Position numbers and translations under genes: made by a program | DNA from: Mycobacterium interjectum | GTDB lineage: Bacteria; Actinomycetota; Actinomycetes; Mycobacteriales; Mycobacteriaceae | Direction: 5' to 3' | Assembly: GCA_002102225.1 (NCBI GenBank) | Contig: LQPB01000013.1 | Span: 1 to 64,000 of the forward strand | DNA: 64,000 nucleotides | Shown here: piece after piece, positions 50,958-60,648 of the stretch | Position numbering within the stretch: the first letter of the stretch is position 1 | Layout of the letters: every line of letters begins with the position of its first letter | The notes under the pieces: generated by a model | Database searches by the model: none | Seen by the model: only the letters and a program-made list of their open reading frames with translations | Told to the model about the DNA's origin: nothing

Positions 50958-52703
50958 GTGACACCACCGCCTCAGTCATCCGTGCTGTCGATGCTGCACG
51001 GGCGCGCCAGCCTGCGACCCGATGACATCGCGTTCACCTTCACCGATTACGAGGCCGACTTCGCCGGCGTGCCCGAAAGCCTCACGTGGTCGCAGCTGTC
51101 CCGCCGAACGCTCAATGTGGGACGCGAGCTCAGCCAGCACGGGTCGGCCGGCGACCGGGCGGTGATCCTGGCCCCCCAGGGCCTGCACTACATCGCGGCG
51201 TTCCTGGGATCGATGCAGGCCGGGCTCGTCGCGGTGCCGCTCCCGCTGCCGCACCGCGGTTCGACCAATGAGCGGGTGGGTGCGGTGCTGGCCGACACGT
51301 CGCCCGCGGTGGTTCTGACCACGTCCGCCCTCGCGCAAGACATCGCCGATTACATCGACCAAGCGGGCCTACCGGCCGCTCCGAAGATCGTCGAGGTCGA
51401 TGCGCTGGATCTGGAAACCGACGCCGGAACGAGCGTTCGCACAGCCGATTTGCCGAGCACCGCCTATTTGCAGTACAGCTCGGGTTCCACCCGGCTGCCG
51501 ACCGGGGTCATGATCTCGCACCGCAACCTGCAGGTGAATTTTGACCAGCTGATGCGCAGCTTCTTCGCGGAGTCCCAGATCAAAGTCCCGTCGGATCTCA
51601 CGATCGTTTCGTGGTTGCCCTTCTACCACGACATGGGCTTGGTGCTGGGGGTCTGCGCGCCGATCCTGGGCGGCTTCCGCGGCGAGCTGACCAGTCCCGT
51701 CGCGTTTTTGGAGCGGCCGGCCAGATGGGTGCAAGCGTTGGCGAGAAATCCGCACGCGTTTTCCGCGGCGCCCAACTTCGCCTACGACCTGGCCGCCCGC
51801 AAGACAACCGAGGCCGACCTGGCCGGGCTCGACCTCGGCGGGGTGGTGGGCATCATCAGCGGGGCCGAACGCGTCGAGCCGGCCACACTGCAACGCTTTG
51901 TTGATCGGTTCGCCCACTTCAATTTTCGCGATCATATGGTGCGTCCCTCGTACGGTCTGGCGGAAGCGACCGTCTTCGTGACGGCCGGCACCTGGAGCGA
52001 TTCGTCGGGCGCGGTTCATTTCGACGCCGCGGAGCTCTCGGCCGGCCGTGTTCAGCGCTGCGCGGAGGACACCGGCACGGCGCTGGTCAAATACAAAGTG
52101 CCGCAATCACCCACGCTGCGCATCGTGGACTCCGACGGCCGCGAGTGCCCGCCCGGCGTGGTCGGCGAGATCTGGATCCATGGCCCCAACGTCGCCGACG
52201 GCTACTGGGGCAAACCGCCCGAGGAGCAGCGCTGCTTCGGCGCGGTGCTCGCCGAGCCGTCGCCGGGGACGCCCGAGGGACCGTGGCTGAGAACCGGCGA
52301 CCTGGGTTTCGTCTTCTCCGGAGAGCTGTTCATCGTCGGCCGCATCAAGGATCTGCTGATCATCCGCGGGCGCAACCACTATCCCGAGGACATCGAGGCG
52401 ACGGTCCAAGAGATCACCGGCGGCCGGGTCGCGGCGATATCGGTTCCGGTCAACAGCACCGAGAAGCTGGTCACCGTCGTCGAGCTCAAGAAGCGGGGCG
52501 AATCGGCCGAGGAGGCGACGCACTGGCTCACCGGTGTCAAAAGCGACGTCACCTCGGCGATATCCAACGCGCACGGGTTGGCTGTCGGGGACCTCGTCCT
52601 GGTACCGCCCGGGTCGATTCCCACCACGACGAGCGGCAAGATCCGGCGCGCCGCCTGCGTCGAGCAATACCGCCGGGACCAATTCACCCGACTGGACGCC
52701 TGA
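50958..52703 (+). CDS. fadD23: Fatty acyl-AMP ligase (FadD23-type FAAL)
   Basis: A 581-aa adenylate-forming enzyme that activates a long-chain acid as acyl-AMP and loads it on the PKS, which has no loading module of its own. Adenylation motifs are [13 protein letters not shown] (P-loop), [36 protein letters not shown] and the C-terminal [10 protein letters not shown] with the catalytic Lys. Length equals FadD21/FadD23. The start is GTG 50958. Last gene of the five-gene glycolipid set. The name is by cluster analogy with TPP loci. Confidence 0.92.
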   Translation: MTPPPQSSVLSMLHGRASLRPDDIAFTFTDYEADFAGVPESLTWSQLSRRTLNVGRELSQHGSAGDRAVILAPQGLHYIAAFLGSMQAGLVAVPLPLPHRGSTNERVGAVLADTSPAVVLTTSALAQDIADYIDQAGLPAAPKIVEVDALDLETDAGTSVRTADLPSTAYLQYSSGSTRLPTGVMISHRNLQVNFDQLMRSFFAESQIKVPSDLTIVSWLPFYHDMGLVLGVCAPILGGFRGELTSPVAFLERPARWVQALARNPHAFSAAPNFAYDLAARKTTEADLAGLDLGGVVGIISGAERVEPATLQRFVDRFAHFNFRDHMVRPSYGLAEATVFVTAGTWSDSSGAVHFDAAELSAGRVQRCAEDTGTALVKYKVPQSPTLRIVDSDGRECPPGVVGEIWIHGPNVADGYWGKPPEEQRCFGAVLAEPSPGTPEGPWLRTGDLGFVFSGELFIVGRIKDLLIIRGRNHYPEDIEATVQEITGGRVAAISVPVNSTEKLVTVVELKKRGESAEEATHWLTGVKSDVTSAISNAHGLAVGDLVLVPPGSIPTTTSGKIRRAACVEQYRRDQFTRLDA

Positions 52704-52757
52704 GCCCGGACCCGGTTGCACATAATGGTCCAACCGCACCGGCAAAGGAGCCATTCG

Positions 52758-53816
52758 ATGACCACAACCAGCGCGGACCGTCCGTTTCGCGTGATTCAGT
52801 GGACCACCGGCAACATCGGGCGCCGCTCGCTGCACGCCATCATCGGCCGGCCGGACATGGAGCTGGTCGGGGTGTACGCGCACGGCGCCGAAAAGGTCGG
52901 GGTCGACGCCGCCGAACTGTCCGGATGGCCGGAGCCGACCGGCGTCAAGGCCACCAACGACATCGACGCGCTGCTGGCCCTGCGGCCCGACGCGTGTTGC
53001 TATAACCCGTTGTGGCCCAACATCGATGAACTCGTGCGGCTGCTGGAGTCCGGCGTCAACGTGTGCACCAGCGCCGCGTGGATCACCGGCGGCAAGCAGA
53101 CCCCGGAGGACCGCAAGCGCATCGCGGACGCCTGCGAGCGGGGCGGTTCGACGATCTTCGGCAGCGGGGCGCACCCCGGGATGACGAACATGGTGGGCAT
53201 GGTGCTGTCGGCCTCCTGCGAGCGCGTCGACGAGATCCGCATCACCGAGTCGGTGGACTGCTCGACGTACGAGTCGGCCGAAACCCAGACGGCAATGGGG
53301 TTCTCGCAGGACCCCGACACCCCGGGGCTGGCCGAGAGTGTGCGCACCGAGAGCGAGGTCTTCGCGGAGTCCGCCGCGATGATGGCCGACGCGATCGGCG
53401 CGAAGCTGGACAGGATGGCCTTCGACGTCACCTTCACCGCGGCCACCGCCGACTCCGATCTGGGCTTCATGAAGATCCCCGCGGGAACGGTGGGCAGCGT
53501 CTACGGCTACCACCGCGGCTGGGAAGGCGACCGCAACGTGGTCAGCGTCGGGTTCAACTGGACCATGGGCAATCACGTGGTGCCACCCAAACCCCTCGAG
53601 CACGGCCACGTCATTCAGGTATTCGGCCTGCCCAACATGCGCACCGTGCTGCACTGCCTGCCGCCGAAGGATTGGACGGAGCCCGGATTCATGGGGCTGG
53701 GGATGATCTACACCGCGATGCCGGTGACCAACGCGGTCCCGGCCGTCGTGGCCGCCAAGCCCGGCATCGTCACGCTCGCCGACCTACCGCCGGTCACCGG
53801 CCGGCTGGCCCGCTGA
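52758..53816 (+). CDS. NAD(P)-binding reductase, dihydrodipicolinate-reductase-like
   Basis: A 352-aa Rossmann protein. The opening FRVIQWTTGNIGRRSLHAII is the nucleotide-binding strand-turn-helix of the mycobacterial family often labelled dihydrodipicolinate reductase N-terminal-domain proteins, related to 2,4-diaminopentanoate dehydrogenase. No real DapB catalytic motif is seen, so lysine synthesis is unlikely. ATG 52758 follows AAAGGAG. Lies 54 bases after fadD on the same strand. It could modify a lipid or amine linked to the cluster or be independent. The substrate is unknown. Confidence 0.75.
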   Translation: MTTTSADRPFRVIQWTTGNIGRRSLHAIIGRPDMELVGVYAHGAEKVGVDAAELSGWPEPTGVKATNDIDALLALRPDACCYNPLWPNIDELVRLLESGVNVCTSAAWITGGKQTPEDRKRIADACERGGSTIFGSGAHPGMTNMVGMVLSASCERVDEIRITESVDCSTYESAETQTAMGFSQDPDTPGLAESVRTESEVFAESAAMMADAIGAKLDRMAFDVTFTAATADSDLGFMKIPAGTVGSVYGYHRGWEGDRNVVSVGFNWTMGNHVVPPKPLEHGHVIQVFGLPNMRTVLHCLPPKDWTEPGFMGLGMIYTAMPVTNAVPAVVAAKPGIVTLADLPPVTGRLAR

Positions 53817-53854
53817 CCGACCCCGTGTTGGTCGTCACAAAGTCGGCACCCCGA

Positions 53855-53865
53855 GGAACGGTTCC
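53855..53865. promoter_or_regulatory. Palindrome GGAACGGTTCC upstream of mmpS-mmpL
   Basis: A perfect GGAAC-G-GTTCC palindrome precedes GTT at 53876-53878 by about 16 bases. Read one way it is a small dyad operator; read another, GGAAC...GTT resembles an ECF (SigE/SigH-type) promoter. Both readings are weak. Confidence 0.3.
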
Positions 53866-53963
53866 GTGCACTACGGTTTACGATGCTTAGCTGAGCAATG
53901 TATCGGCAAACCGGCGTTGTCGGTGACGCCGGTGGTCCGCAGGGCAAGGGGAAGGCGGTCGAG

Positions 53964-54401
53964 GTGAAGGCCCTAACCCGGGCGCTCCGACGAGCGTGGA
54001 TTCCACTGGTGTTGGTGGTCGTGCTCGCCGTCTCAACCTTGGTCGTCTCGCGGCTACACAAAATCTTCGGGTCCCAGGACCTCAACGCGAATGCGGGCAA
54101 GGGCATCGAGATCGTGCAGTTCAATCCGAAGGTCGTCGTCTACGACGTCTCCGGCCCGCCGGGCTCCACCGCGAACATCAACTACTGGGACGAGAACGCC
54201 AACACCCACCAAATCAACAACGCCCCGCTGCCCTGGTCGACCACCATCTCCACCACGCTTCCGTCGGTGAGCGCCAATATCATGGCGCAAAGCGACGGCA
54301 GCCGAATCAGCTGCAAGATCATCGTCGACGGTGTCGTCCGCGATAACCAGAATTCCGACGGCCATAACGCCCAGACCTTCTGCCTGGTGAAGTCCGCATG
54401 A
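53964..54401 (+). CDS. MmpS accessory protein
   Basis: An MmpS-family protein, 145 aa from the GTG at 53964, which has AAGGGGAAGG upstream; an in-frame ATG at 53898 would give 167 aa. It has a short basic cytoplasmic tail, one membrane helix (WIPLVLVVVLAVSTLVVS) and a small extracytoplasmic beta domain (VQFNPKVVVYDVSGPPGSTANINYWDENANTHQINNAPLPWS). Two cysteines near the end (SCKIIVDG, TFCLVK) are typical. MmpS works with the MmpL encoded next door; the stop and start overlap (ATGA). Confidence 0.88.
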   Translation: MKALTRALRRAWIPLVLVVVLAVSTLVVSRLHKIFGSQDLNANAGKGIEIVQFNPKVVVYDVSGPPGSTANINYWDENANTHQINNAPLPWSTTISTTLPSVSANIMAQSDGSRISCKIIVDGVVRDNQNSDGHNAQTFCLVKSA

Positions 54402-57334
54402 CCGACATCGACAAGGCCGATTCCAGCGCCAGAAGCGCCGCAGACGACGAAGCCACGGGCCCGATCTCGACCAACAAGCCCAGCATGGCCGATCGCGGCC
54501 ACCGTCCTTATCTCCCCCACGCGATCCGCATCTTCGCGATACCGATCATTGTGGCCTGGGTGGCCATCACCGTCTTGGTGAACGTCATCGTTCCCACGCT
54601 GGAAAAAGTCGGCGAGGCGCATTCGGCGCCGATGACGCCGCTGGACGCGCCGTCGATGAAGGCGATGATGCGGATGGGCCACAACTTCCGCGAATTCGAT
54701 TCCAACAGCACGGTGATGATCGTGCTGGAGGGCCAGCAAACCCTCGGCCCCGAAGCGCACCAGTACTACGACAAGCTGATTCGACAGCTCCGCCAGGACC
54801 CCAAGCACATCCAGCACATCCAGGACTTCTGGGGCGACCGGCTGACGGCGGCGGGCGCTCAGAGCGCCGACGCCAAGGGTGCCTATGTGCAGATAAACCT
54901 CGCCGGTAATCAAGGCACCACGCTGGCAAACGAGTCCGTGGACGCGGTCCGCAAGGTGATCGACGAGAACAAGGCGCCACCCGGGGTGAAGGCCTACGTC
55001 ACCGGTCCCGCCGCGCTGTCCGATGACATGCACATCATCGGCAACGCCAGCCTGGCCAAGATCACGCTGTTCACGCTGGGCGCCATCGCGATCATGTTGC
55101 TGCTGGTGTACCGGTCCATCGTCACCACGCTCGTGCAGCTGTTCATGACCTTTGTCGCCCTGGCGTGTTCGCGGGGAGTGGTCGCGGTTCTGGCCTATCA
55201 CAACGCATTCGGGCTCACGACCTTCGCCGCGAACATCCTCACCATGCTGGCGATCGCCGCCGGAACGGACTACGGCATCTTCCTCGTCGGCCGCTATCAG
55301 GAAGCACTGGCCGCCGGTGAGGATCGAGAAAGCGCGTACTACACCACGTTCAAGGGCGTTGCCCCGGTGGTCTTGGGCTCGGGCCTGACGATCGCGGGGG
55401 CGACGTATTGCCTGAGTTTTTCGCGGTTGCCCTGGTTCAACACCATGGGCGCACCCGTGGCGATCGGCATGCTGGTCGTGGTCGCGGCGGGGCTCACGCT
55501 GGGCCCCGCGGTTGTCTTCGCCGGCAGTCGCTTCCACCTGTTTGAAAAGCAGGCCAAGCGCGGTCGGCTGTGGCGGCGGGTGGGCACCGCGGTAGTGCGT
55601 TGGCCCGCACCGATTTTGGCCGTCAGTGGCGCGGTCGTGCTGGTCGGCATGATCGCCCTGCCGAGCTATCACACGAGCTACAACGACCGCCATTACCTGC
55701 CGTTGTCGGCCCCGTCCAATCAAGGGCAAGAGGCGGCGAACCGGCATTTCTCCGAGGCGCGGATGAATCCCGACCTGTTGATGGTCGAGTCCGACCATGA
55801 CATGCGAAACCCGGCCGACATGCTGGTGTTGGACCGGGTGGCAAAGAACGAGATGCGCACGCAGGGCATCGCCATGGTCCAGGACATCACCCGACCGCTG
55901 GGAATCCCGATCCAGCACAGCTCGATTCCGTTCCAGAACAGCATCCAGAGCCAGACGACGATGCAGAACATGAGCTTCCTCAAGGACCGCATCGCCGACA
56001 TCCTGAGGATGGCCAACGACCTGCAGACCCAGATCGACACCACCCAACGCCAGTACGAGGTGTCGCTGGACCTGGCCAATGCCGCCGACGACAGCGCAAA
56101 GACGACCGAGGTGACATCGCAGATCACCGACAAGTTACGCGACCACATCGCGGATTTCGACGACACCTTCCGGCCGATACGCAGCTACTTCTACTGGGAA
56201 AGGCACTGCTACGACATTCCCTTGTGCATCGGCATACGGTCCCTCTTCGACACGTTCGACGGCTTCGACCAGCTCGCCGAGCAGTTCCACTACCTCACCG
56301 CCGACATCGCGCACACCGCCAAGGCCACCCACGACCTGAACGCGCTGTTCCCCGTGCTGATCTCGACACTGAAGAACACCAGAGGCATCACGCTGACGCT
56401 CTACCAGACGTTCAAGGCGATGATCGATCAGATGGAGGCGATGAGTAACACCGCCATCGTGATGGGGCAAAGCTTCGATCAGTCCAAGAACGACGACTTC
56501 TTCTACCTGCCGCCGGAGGCGTTCGACAACCCCGATTTCCAGACGGGCCTTCGCATGTTCCTGTCACCGGACGGTAAGTCGGCCCGTTTCTTCATCACCC
56601 ATCAGGGCGACCCGATGACGCCGGAGGGCATCGCACGGGTCGACGCCGAACGCACCGCCGCCCAGGAGGCGCTGAAACAGTCGTCGCTGTCGGATGCCCG
56701 GGTGTATCTCGGCGGAACCGCCGCGACGTTCAGGGACATGGCCGACGGCGAGAAATACGACCTGATGATCGCCGTGGTGTCGGCGCTCACGCTGATCTTC
56801 ATGATCATGCTGCTGCTCACCCGCAGCGTGGTGGCCGCGCTGGTGATCGTCGGCACCGCGGCCAGTTCCATCGCCGCATCGTTCGGGCTGTCGGTGCTGA
56901 TTTGGCAGGACCTGTTCGGCATCAGAATCCACTGGATCGTGATGGCGCTGTCGGTCATCATCCTGCTGGCCGTCGGGTCCGACTACAACCTCTTGCTGGT
57001 ATCGCGGTTCAAAGAGGAAATCCATCACGGGCTGAAGACGGGGATCATCCGATCGATGGCCGGCACCGGTGGGGTGGTGACGGCCGCCGGCCTGGTGTTC
57101 GCCTTCACCATGGCGGCGATGCTCGGCAGCGAGCTGCGCGTCCTCGGGCAGTTCGGGTCGACGGTGTGCATCGGCCTGCTGCTCGACACCCTGATCGTGC
57201 GCACGCTATTGATGCCGTCGATCGCCACCCTGCTCGGGCGCTGGTTCTGGTGGCCGCTCGTCGTCCACCCGCGCGGTGACTACGGCCGTCCCCCCGCCGT
57301 GACGGCGCCGGTACCGTCAGCCGCCAGGAGCTAG
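54398..57334 (+). CDS. MmpL transporter of the MmpS-paired type
   Basis: A 978-aa RND-family MmpL. Two helix bundles with IAAGTDYGIFLVGRYQEA and VGSDYNLLLVSRFKEE carry the Asp-Tyr proton-relay pairs, and there are two extracytoplasmic porter domains, one with a long helical hairpin (about 520-700). The cytoplasmic N-terminus is extended (about 45 residues). It is co-translated with MmpS, as for MmpS4/L4 and MmpS5/L5, which export siderophores or drugs, and as for GPL loci. This makes it different from mmpL10 at 46763. The cargo may be a second lipid or siderophore. Its last 18 bases overlap the end of degV. Confidence 0.92.
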   Translation: MTDIDKADSSARSAADDEATGPISTNKPSMADRGHRPYLPHAIRIFAIPIIVAWVAITVLVNVIVPTLEKVGEAHSAPMTPLDAPSMKAMMRMGHNFREFDSNSTVMIVLEGQQTLGPEAHQYYDKLIRQLRQDPKHIQHIQDFWGDRLTAAGAQSADAKGAYVQINLAGNQGTTLANESVDAVRKVIDENKAPPGVKAYVTGPAALSDDMHIIGNASLAKITLFTLGAIAIMLLLVYRSIVTTLVQLFMTFVALACSRGVVAVLAYHNAFGLTTFAANILTMLAIAAGTDYGIFLVGRYQEALAAGEDRESAYYTTFKGVAPVVLGSGLTIAGATYCLSFSRLPWFNTMGAPVAIGMLVVVAAGLTLGPAVVFAGSRFHLFEKQAKRGRLWRRVGTAVVRWPAPILAVSGAVVLVGMIALPSYHTSYNDRHYLPLSAPSNQGQEAANRHFSEARMNPDLLMVESDHDMRNPADMLVLDRVAKNEMRTQGIAMVQDITRPLGIPIQHSSIPFQNSIQSQTTMQNMSFLKDRIADILRMANDLQTQIDTTQRQYEVSLDLANAADDSAKTTEVTSQITDKLRDHIADFDDTFRPIRSYFYWERHCYDIPLCIGIRSLFDTFDGFDQLAEQFHYLTADIAHTAKATHDLNALFPVLISTLKNTRGITLTLYQTFKAMIDQMEAMSNTAIVMGQSFDQSKNDDFFYLPPEAFDNPDFQTGLRMFLSPDGKSARFFITHQGDPMTPEGIARVDAERTAAQEALKQSSLSDARVYLGGTAATFRDMADGEKYDLMIAVVSALTLIFMIMLLLTRSVVAALVIVGTAASSIAASFGLSVLIWQDLFGIRIHWIVMALSVIILLAVGSDYNLLLVSRFKEEIHHGLKTGIIRSMAGTGGVVTAAGLVFAFTMAAMLGSELRVLGQFGSTVCIGLLLDTLIVRTLLMPSIATLLGRWFWWPLVVHPRGDYGRPPAVTAPVPSAARS

Positions 57335-58153
57335 GTCCAGACACACCGCGACGGCGCCCGGCCCGACATGCAGCCCCAGCACCGGCCCCAACGGGCTGAG
57401 GATCGCCGGTTCGCAGGCCGGTAGCCGCTCCGCCAGGGTCGCCGCCACCTCCTTCGCGCCGTCCGGGTTGATGACATGGTGCACCGCCAGGGCGGCGGGC
57501 GCCTCACCGACGACCTCACAGACCCGGTCGATCATCGCCGCGGTCGCGTGGGTAACGGTGCGGATCCGTTGGGCCAGCACGAGTTTGCCGTCGTCGATGC
57601 GCAGCACCGGCTTGAGCGCCAGCGCGGTGCCCAGCCACGCCGTGGCCCCGCCGATCCGCCCGCTGCGACGCAGGTTGTCCAGCCGGTGCACCACGATGAA
57701 CGCCCGGCCGCGCGACACGGCCGACGCCGCGGCGCCGGCGACCGCGTCCAGGTCGCCGCCGTCGGCCGCGGCCCGGGCGGCGGCCAGCGCGACGAAACCG
57801 GTGCCCATCGCCGCGGACCGCGAGTCGACGACGCGCACGCTCGGGTCGAGGTCGGCCGCCGTGCGCTGGGCGGCAGCGCAGGTTCCCGACAGCGCCGAGG
57901 AGATGTGCACCGCCACCACCCCGTCGCCCCCGCTGTCGGCCAGCGCCTGCTGGTAGGCGTTGGCCAGTTCGGCGGGGGTAGCCGCCGCGGTGGTGGCGTG
58001 CCGCTGGTAGATGTCGTCGGGGATGTCGTCGACGCCGTCGCGCAGGTCGCGGCCGTCCAGCAGGATGTGCAGCGGAACCACTCGTATCGACCACTTTTCG
58101 AGCAGTTCGGCGGGCAAGCGCGACGACGCATCGGTCACCACCACGACAGCCAT
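57317..58153 (-). CDS. DegV-family fatty-acid-binding protein
   Basis: A 278-aa DegV protein. It begins MAVVVVTDASSRLP and has HISSALSGTCAAAQ and VHRLDNLRRSGRIGGATAWLGTALALKPVL, the two-domain fold that binds a fatty acid and, in firmicutes, serves fatty-acid kinase. ATG 58153, four bases after the octT stop. Last gene of the nadD-rsfS-gpgP-octT-degV run (Rv2417c order). The 3' end overlaps the opposing mmpL by 18 bases, marking the right edge of the accessory block. Confidence 0.9.
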   Translation of the reverse strand: MAVVVVTDASSRLPAELLEKWSIRVVPLHILLDGRDLRDGVDDIPDDIYQRHATTAAATPAELANAYQQALADSGGDGVVAVHISSALSGTCAAAQRTAADLDPSVRVVDSRSAAMGTGFVALAAARAAADGGDLDAVAGAAASAVSRGRAFIVVHRLDNLRRSGRIGGATAWLGTALALKPVLRIDDGKLVLAQRIRTVTHATAAMIDRVCEVVGEAPAALAVHHVINPDGAKEVAATLAERLPACEPAILSPLGPVLGLHVGPGAVAVCLDLAPGG

Positions 58154-58157
58154 GCGC

Positions 58158-58919
58158 CTACCCGCGTGGCTTCTGGTCGGGCACTTCAGATTTCTGCATC
58201 GCCTCGGCCAGCGCCTTGAGCATCAGCTCGGCAACCGCCTGGTGGGCTTCGAAGTTCCAGTGGATGCCGTCGGGATTGCCGCGCCCACTCATCACCTGTT
58301 CGGCCACCGCGGCCTTGAGGTCCACCAGCGGAACGTCGTGCTGCCGCGCCCATTCGGTGATCGCCGCCACGGTCCCGGGCCGGCCGTGGTGGGCCTTGCC
58401 GTAGGTCTCGGCGATGTGCACCGACGGCAATGACGCGACAATCGGGATGCCGGGGCGATTGAAATCGATTGCGGCACGGGTTTGTTCGAGGTATTCGGCG
58501 GTCAAATGCGGCGGCAGGGCCGGCCGCGCCACCGGCGAGAGCCGGGGCTGCAGCCAGCCGTAGCCGTCGCGGGCCCAGCGCCGTAGCCAGGGCGGCCGCA
58601 CGTAGCGGATCAGCTCGCGCACCGCGGTCGGCAACACCGACGGCAGCGAATCCATCCCGCCGGTCGCGAAGATCACCGCCCCCGCCCGGGGCAGCGCCGC
58701 CCAGGCCCGGGGGTCCTGGGTCGCAGCCCACCAGATGTCGCGGCTGGTCCAGCCGATGCGCCCGATCAGCTCTACATCCCAATCAAGTTGTGCAGCAACA
58801 ATATTGGGCCAGATGCGCGGATCGTCGGCGGGCAGTCCGCCGGTCGGTCCGTAATAGGACAGGGAGTCGGCGAACACCAGCAGCGTGGGCCGGGACCGGG
58901 GGGAACGTTCAGAGGACAT
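58158..58919 (-). CDS. octT: Octanoyltransferase of MGLP pathway (SGNH fold)
   Basis: A 253-aa SGNH/GDSL-like enzyme. Block [10 protein letters not shown] holds the Asp-Ser, and the C-terminal [10 protein letters not shown] holds the catalytic Asp and His. The M. tuberculosis gene at this place (Rv2418c) transfers octanoate to the early intermediate of methylglucose lipopolysaccharide. ATG 58919 overlaps the end of gpgP by 11 bases, which ties the two MGLP enzymes translationally. The longer open frame to 58991 would overlap gpgP further and is not used. Confidence 0.85.
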   Translation of the reverse strand: MSSERSPRSRPTLLVFADSLSYYGPTGGLPADDPRIWPNIVAAQLDWDVELIGRIGWTSRDIWWAATQDPRAWAALPRAGAVIFATGGMDSLPSVLPTAVRELIRYVRPPWLRRWARDGYGWLQPRLSPVARPALPPHLTAEYLEQTRAAIDFNRPGIPIVASLPSVHIAETYGKAHHGRPGTVAAITEWARQHDVPLVDLKAAVAEQVMSGRGNPDGIHWNFEAHQAVAELMLKALAEAMQKSEVPDQKPRG

Positions 58920-59589
58920 CGTTGGAAACCTGCGCCGAAGCGTTCCACACGTCCAGGCGCCAGCGGATGGCGTCGAAATCGGCGCCCGCACCCCAGTCGT
59001 CGGAATGGCCCGACAGCTGCACCCAACTGGCGTTGCCCATGCCGCCCAGGACCGGCCAGTTGCCGACCGGGAGCCGCAGCAGCGCGGCCGACAAGGCGGC
59101 GATCAGCCCGCCGTGGGCCACCAGCACCACCGGCCGCTCCGGCTGGTTCGGATCGCCCCACTCCGACTCGCCGGAGACCAGTTCGGCGACCAGCGGCAGG
59201 CTGCGGGCGGCCACGTCGACCCTGCTTTCCCCGCCATGCGGCGCCCACGTCGCGTCCTCGCGCCACGCCAGGCGGGCGCCGGGCGCCTCGACGTCGATCT
59301 GGGCGTGCGTCAGGCCCTGCCAATCACCCAGGTGGGTCTCGCGCAACCGATCGTCCACCCAAACCTTCAGCCCCGTGCGCTCCCCCAGCTTGACGGCCGT
59401 GTCGTACGCGCGCCGCAGGTCCGACGAGACGATCAGCAACGGCTGCAGCTTGCCCAGCACCTCCGCGGCGGCGACGGCCTGCGCGCGGCCCAGCTCGCTG
59501 AGCTCGGTGTCCAGCTGGCCCTGCATCCGGCTGCCGAGATTGAAATCGGTCTGCCCGTGCCGCAACATCACCAGCCGGCGGACTCTCAT
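58909..59589 (-). CDS. gpgP: Glucosyl-3-phosphoglycerate phosphatase
   Basis: A 226-aa histidine phosphatase. RHGQTDFN near the N-terminus contains the phospho-accepting His11; [14 protein letters not shown] and [10 protein letters not shown] supply the other active-site residues. In mycobacteria this enzyme (Rv2419c) removes the phosphate of glucosyl-3-phosphoglycerate, the second step of methylglucose lipopolysaccharide synthesis; broader phosphatase activity is possible. The start overlaps the rsfS stop (ATGA) and its end overlaps octT. Confidence 0.92.
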   Translation of the reverse strand: MRVRRLVMLRHGQTDFNLGSRMQGQLDTELSELGRAQAVAAAEVLGKLQPLLIVSSDLRRAYDTAVKLGERTGLKVWVDDRLRETHLGDWQGLTHAQIDVEAPGARLAWREDATWAPHGGESRVDVAARSLPLVAELVSGESEWGDPNQPERPVVLVAHGGLIAALSAALLRLPVGNWPVLGGMGNASWVQLSGHSDDWGAGADFDAIRWRLDVWNASAQVSNDVL

Positions 59590-59993
59590 TGCGCGCTCGC
59601 CGAGTCGGCCGGGTCGTCCGAGTCCTCGTCCCGCTCATCGAGGTCCACCGGCACCACCGGGCAATCACCCCACAGGCGGTCCAGGGCGTAGAAGTTGCGA
59701 TCGTCCTGATGCTGGATGTGCACGACGATGTCGCGGTAGTCCAGCAGCGTCCAACGCCCCTCGCGGGCGCCCTCACGCCGCGCCGGCCGGTAACCCGCCC
59801 TGCGCATTTTCTCCTCGACCTCGTCGACGATCGCGTTGACCTGCCGCTCGTTGGACGCCGAGGCGATGACGAAGCAGTCCGTGATCACCAGCTGGCCCGA
59901 GACGTCGATAACCAGCACGTCGTCGGCAAGTTTCGAGGCGGCCGCGCGGGCGGCGACGCTCGCCATGTCGATCGCCTCCTGCGTGGCGGTCAC
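59586..59993 (-). CDS. rsfS: Ribosomal silencing factor RsfS
   Basis: A 135-aa RsfS (Iojap) protein that binds L14 on the 50S subunit and blocks subunit joining when nutrients fall. [40 protein letters not shown] and [33 protein letters not shown] are family hallmarks. The GTG start overlaps the nadD stop (GTGA). The acidic C-terminal tail is a little longer than in M. tuberculosis. Confidence 0.94.
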   Translation of the reverse strand: MTATQEAIDMASVAARAAASKLADDVLVIDVSGQLVITDCFVIASASNERQVNAIVDEVEEKMRRAGYRPARREGAREGRWTLLDYRDIVVHIQHQDDRNFYALDRLWGDCPVVPVDLDERDEDSDDPADSASAQ

Positions 59994-60634
59994 GGGGTGT
60001 TCCCGGTGGCCAGGGTGGATCGTTCGGCGCGGTACAGGCGGCGCTTGGAGACGTATTGCACGACGCCGTCGGGCATCAGGTACCACAGCGGGCGGCCCTG
60101 CTCGGCGCGTTGGCGGCAGTCGGTCGACGAGATCGCCAGCGCCGGGATCTCGACGAGGGTCAGCGCGTCCTCGGTCAGCTCGCCCAGCACGCCGGTGATG
60201 TGTTCGCGCCGCAGCTCGTATCCGGGGCGGCTGACGCCGATGAACCGCGCCAGCCCGAACAGCTCTTCCCAGCCCTGCCAGGACAGGATGCTTTCCAGCG
60301 CGTCGGCGCCGGTGATGAAGTAGAGCCGCGATTCCGGGTTGAGGGCGTGCAGATCCCGCAGTGTGTCCCGGGTGTAGGTGGGCCCGCCGCGGTCGATGTC
60401 GACCCGGCTCACCGAGAAGCGGGGGTTGGACGCGGTGGCGATCACCGTCATCAGGTAGCGGTCCTCGGCGGCTGAGACGTGCCGGCTCTTCTGCCACGGC
60501 TGGCCGCTGGGCACGAACACCACCTCATCGAGGTCGAACAGGTCGGCAACCTCACTGGCGGCAACCAGGTGGCCGTAATGGATGGGGTCGAACGTCCCAC
60601 CCATCACTCCCAACCTGCGAAGCTGCTTTTGCAC
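59990..60634 (-). CDS. nadD: Nicotinate-mononucleotide adenylyltransferase
   Basis: A 214-aa enzyme joining NaMN and ATP to deamido-NAD. [15 protein letters not shown] is the nucleotidyltransferase HxGH-type motif and the ISSTDCRQ segment closes the site. The GTG at 60634 is used because TAAGCT, a good -10, lies eight bases before it and suggests a leaderless mRNA; ATG 60604 is too close to the motif. First gene of a five-gene operon with every junction short or overlapping. Confidence 0.93.
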   Translation of the reverse strand: MQKQLRRLGVMGGTFDPIHYGHLVAASEVADLFDLDEVVFVPSGQPWQKSRHVSAAEDRYLMTVIATASNPRFSVSRVDIDRGGPTYTRDTLRDLHALNPESRLYFITGADALESILSWQGWEELFGLARFIGVSRPGYELRREHITGVLGELTEDALTLVEIPALAISSTDCRQRAEQGRPLWYLMPDGVVQYVSKRRLYRAERSTLATGNTP

Positions 60635-60642
60635 GATGTGCC

Positions 60643-60648
60643 AGCTTA
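60643..60648 (-). promoter_or_regulatory. -10 element for nadD operon
   Basis: TAAGCT on the minus strand lies eight bases before the GTG at 60634, with no ribosome site between. A leaderless nadD mRNA is likely. Confidence 0.5.

Noticed and set aside
33744-52703. DAT/PAT or sulfolipid identity for the glycolipid cluster
   Set aside because: Those loci use a single-module, methylmalonyl-type PKS. This PKS has two modules and malonyl-type HAFH motifs.
52758-53816. dapB (lysine pathway dihydrodipicolinate reductase)
   Set aside because: Only the N-terminal Rossmann region is similar. The DapB catalytic His/Lys motif is not present and the protein is longer than DapB.
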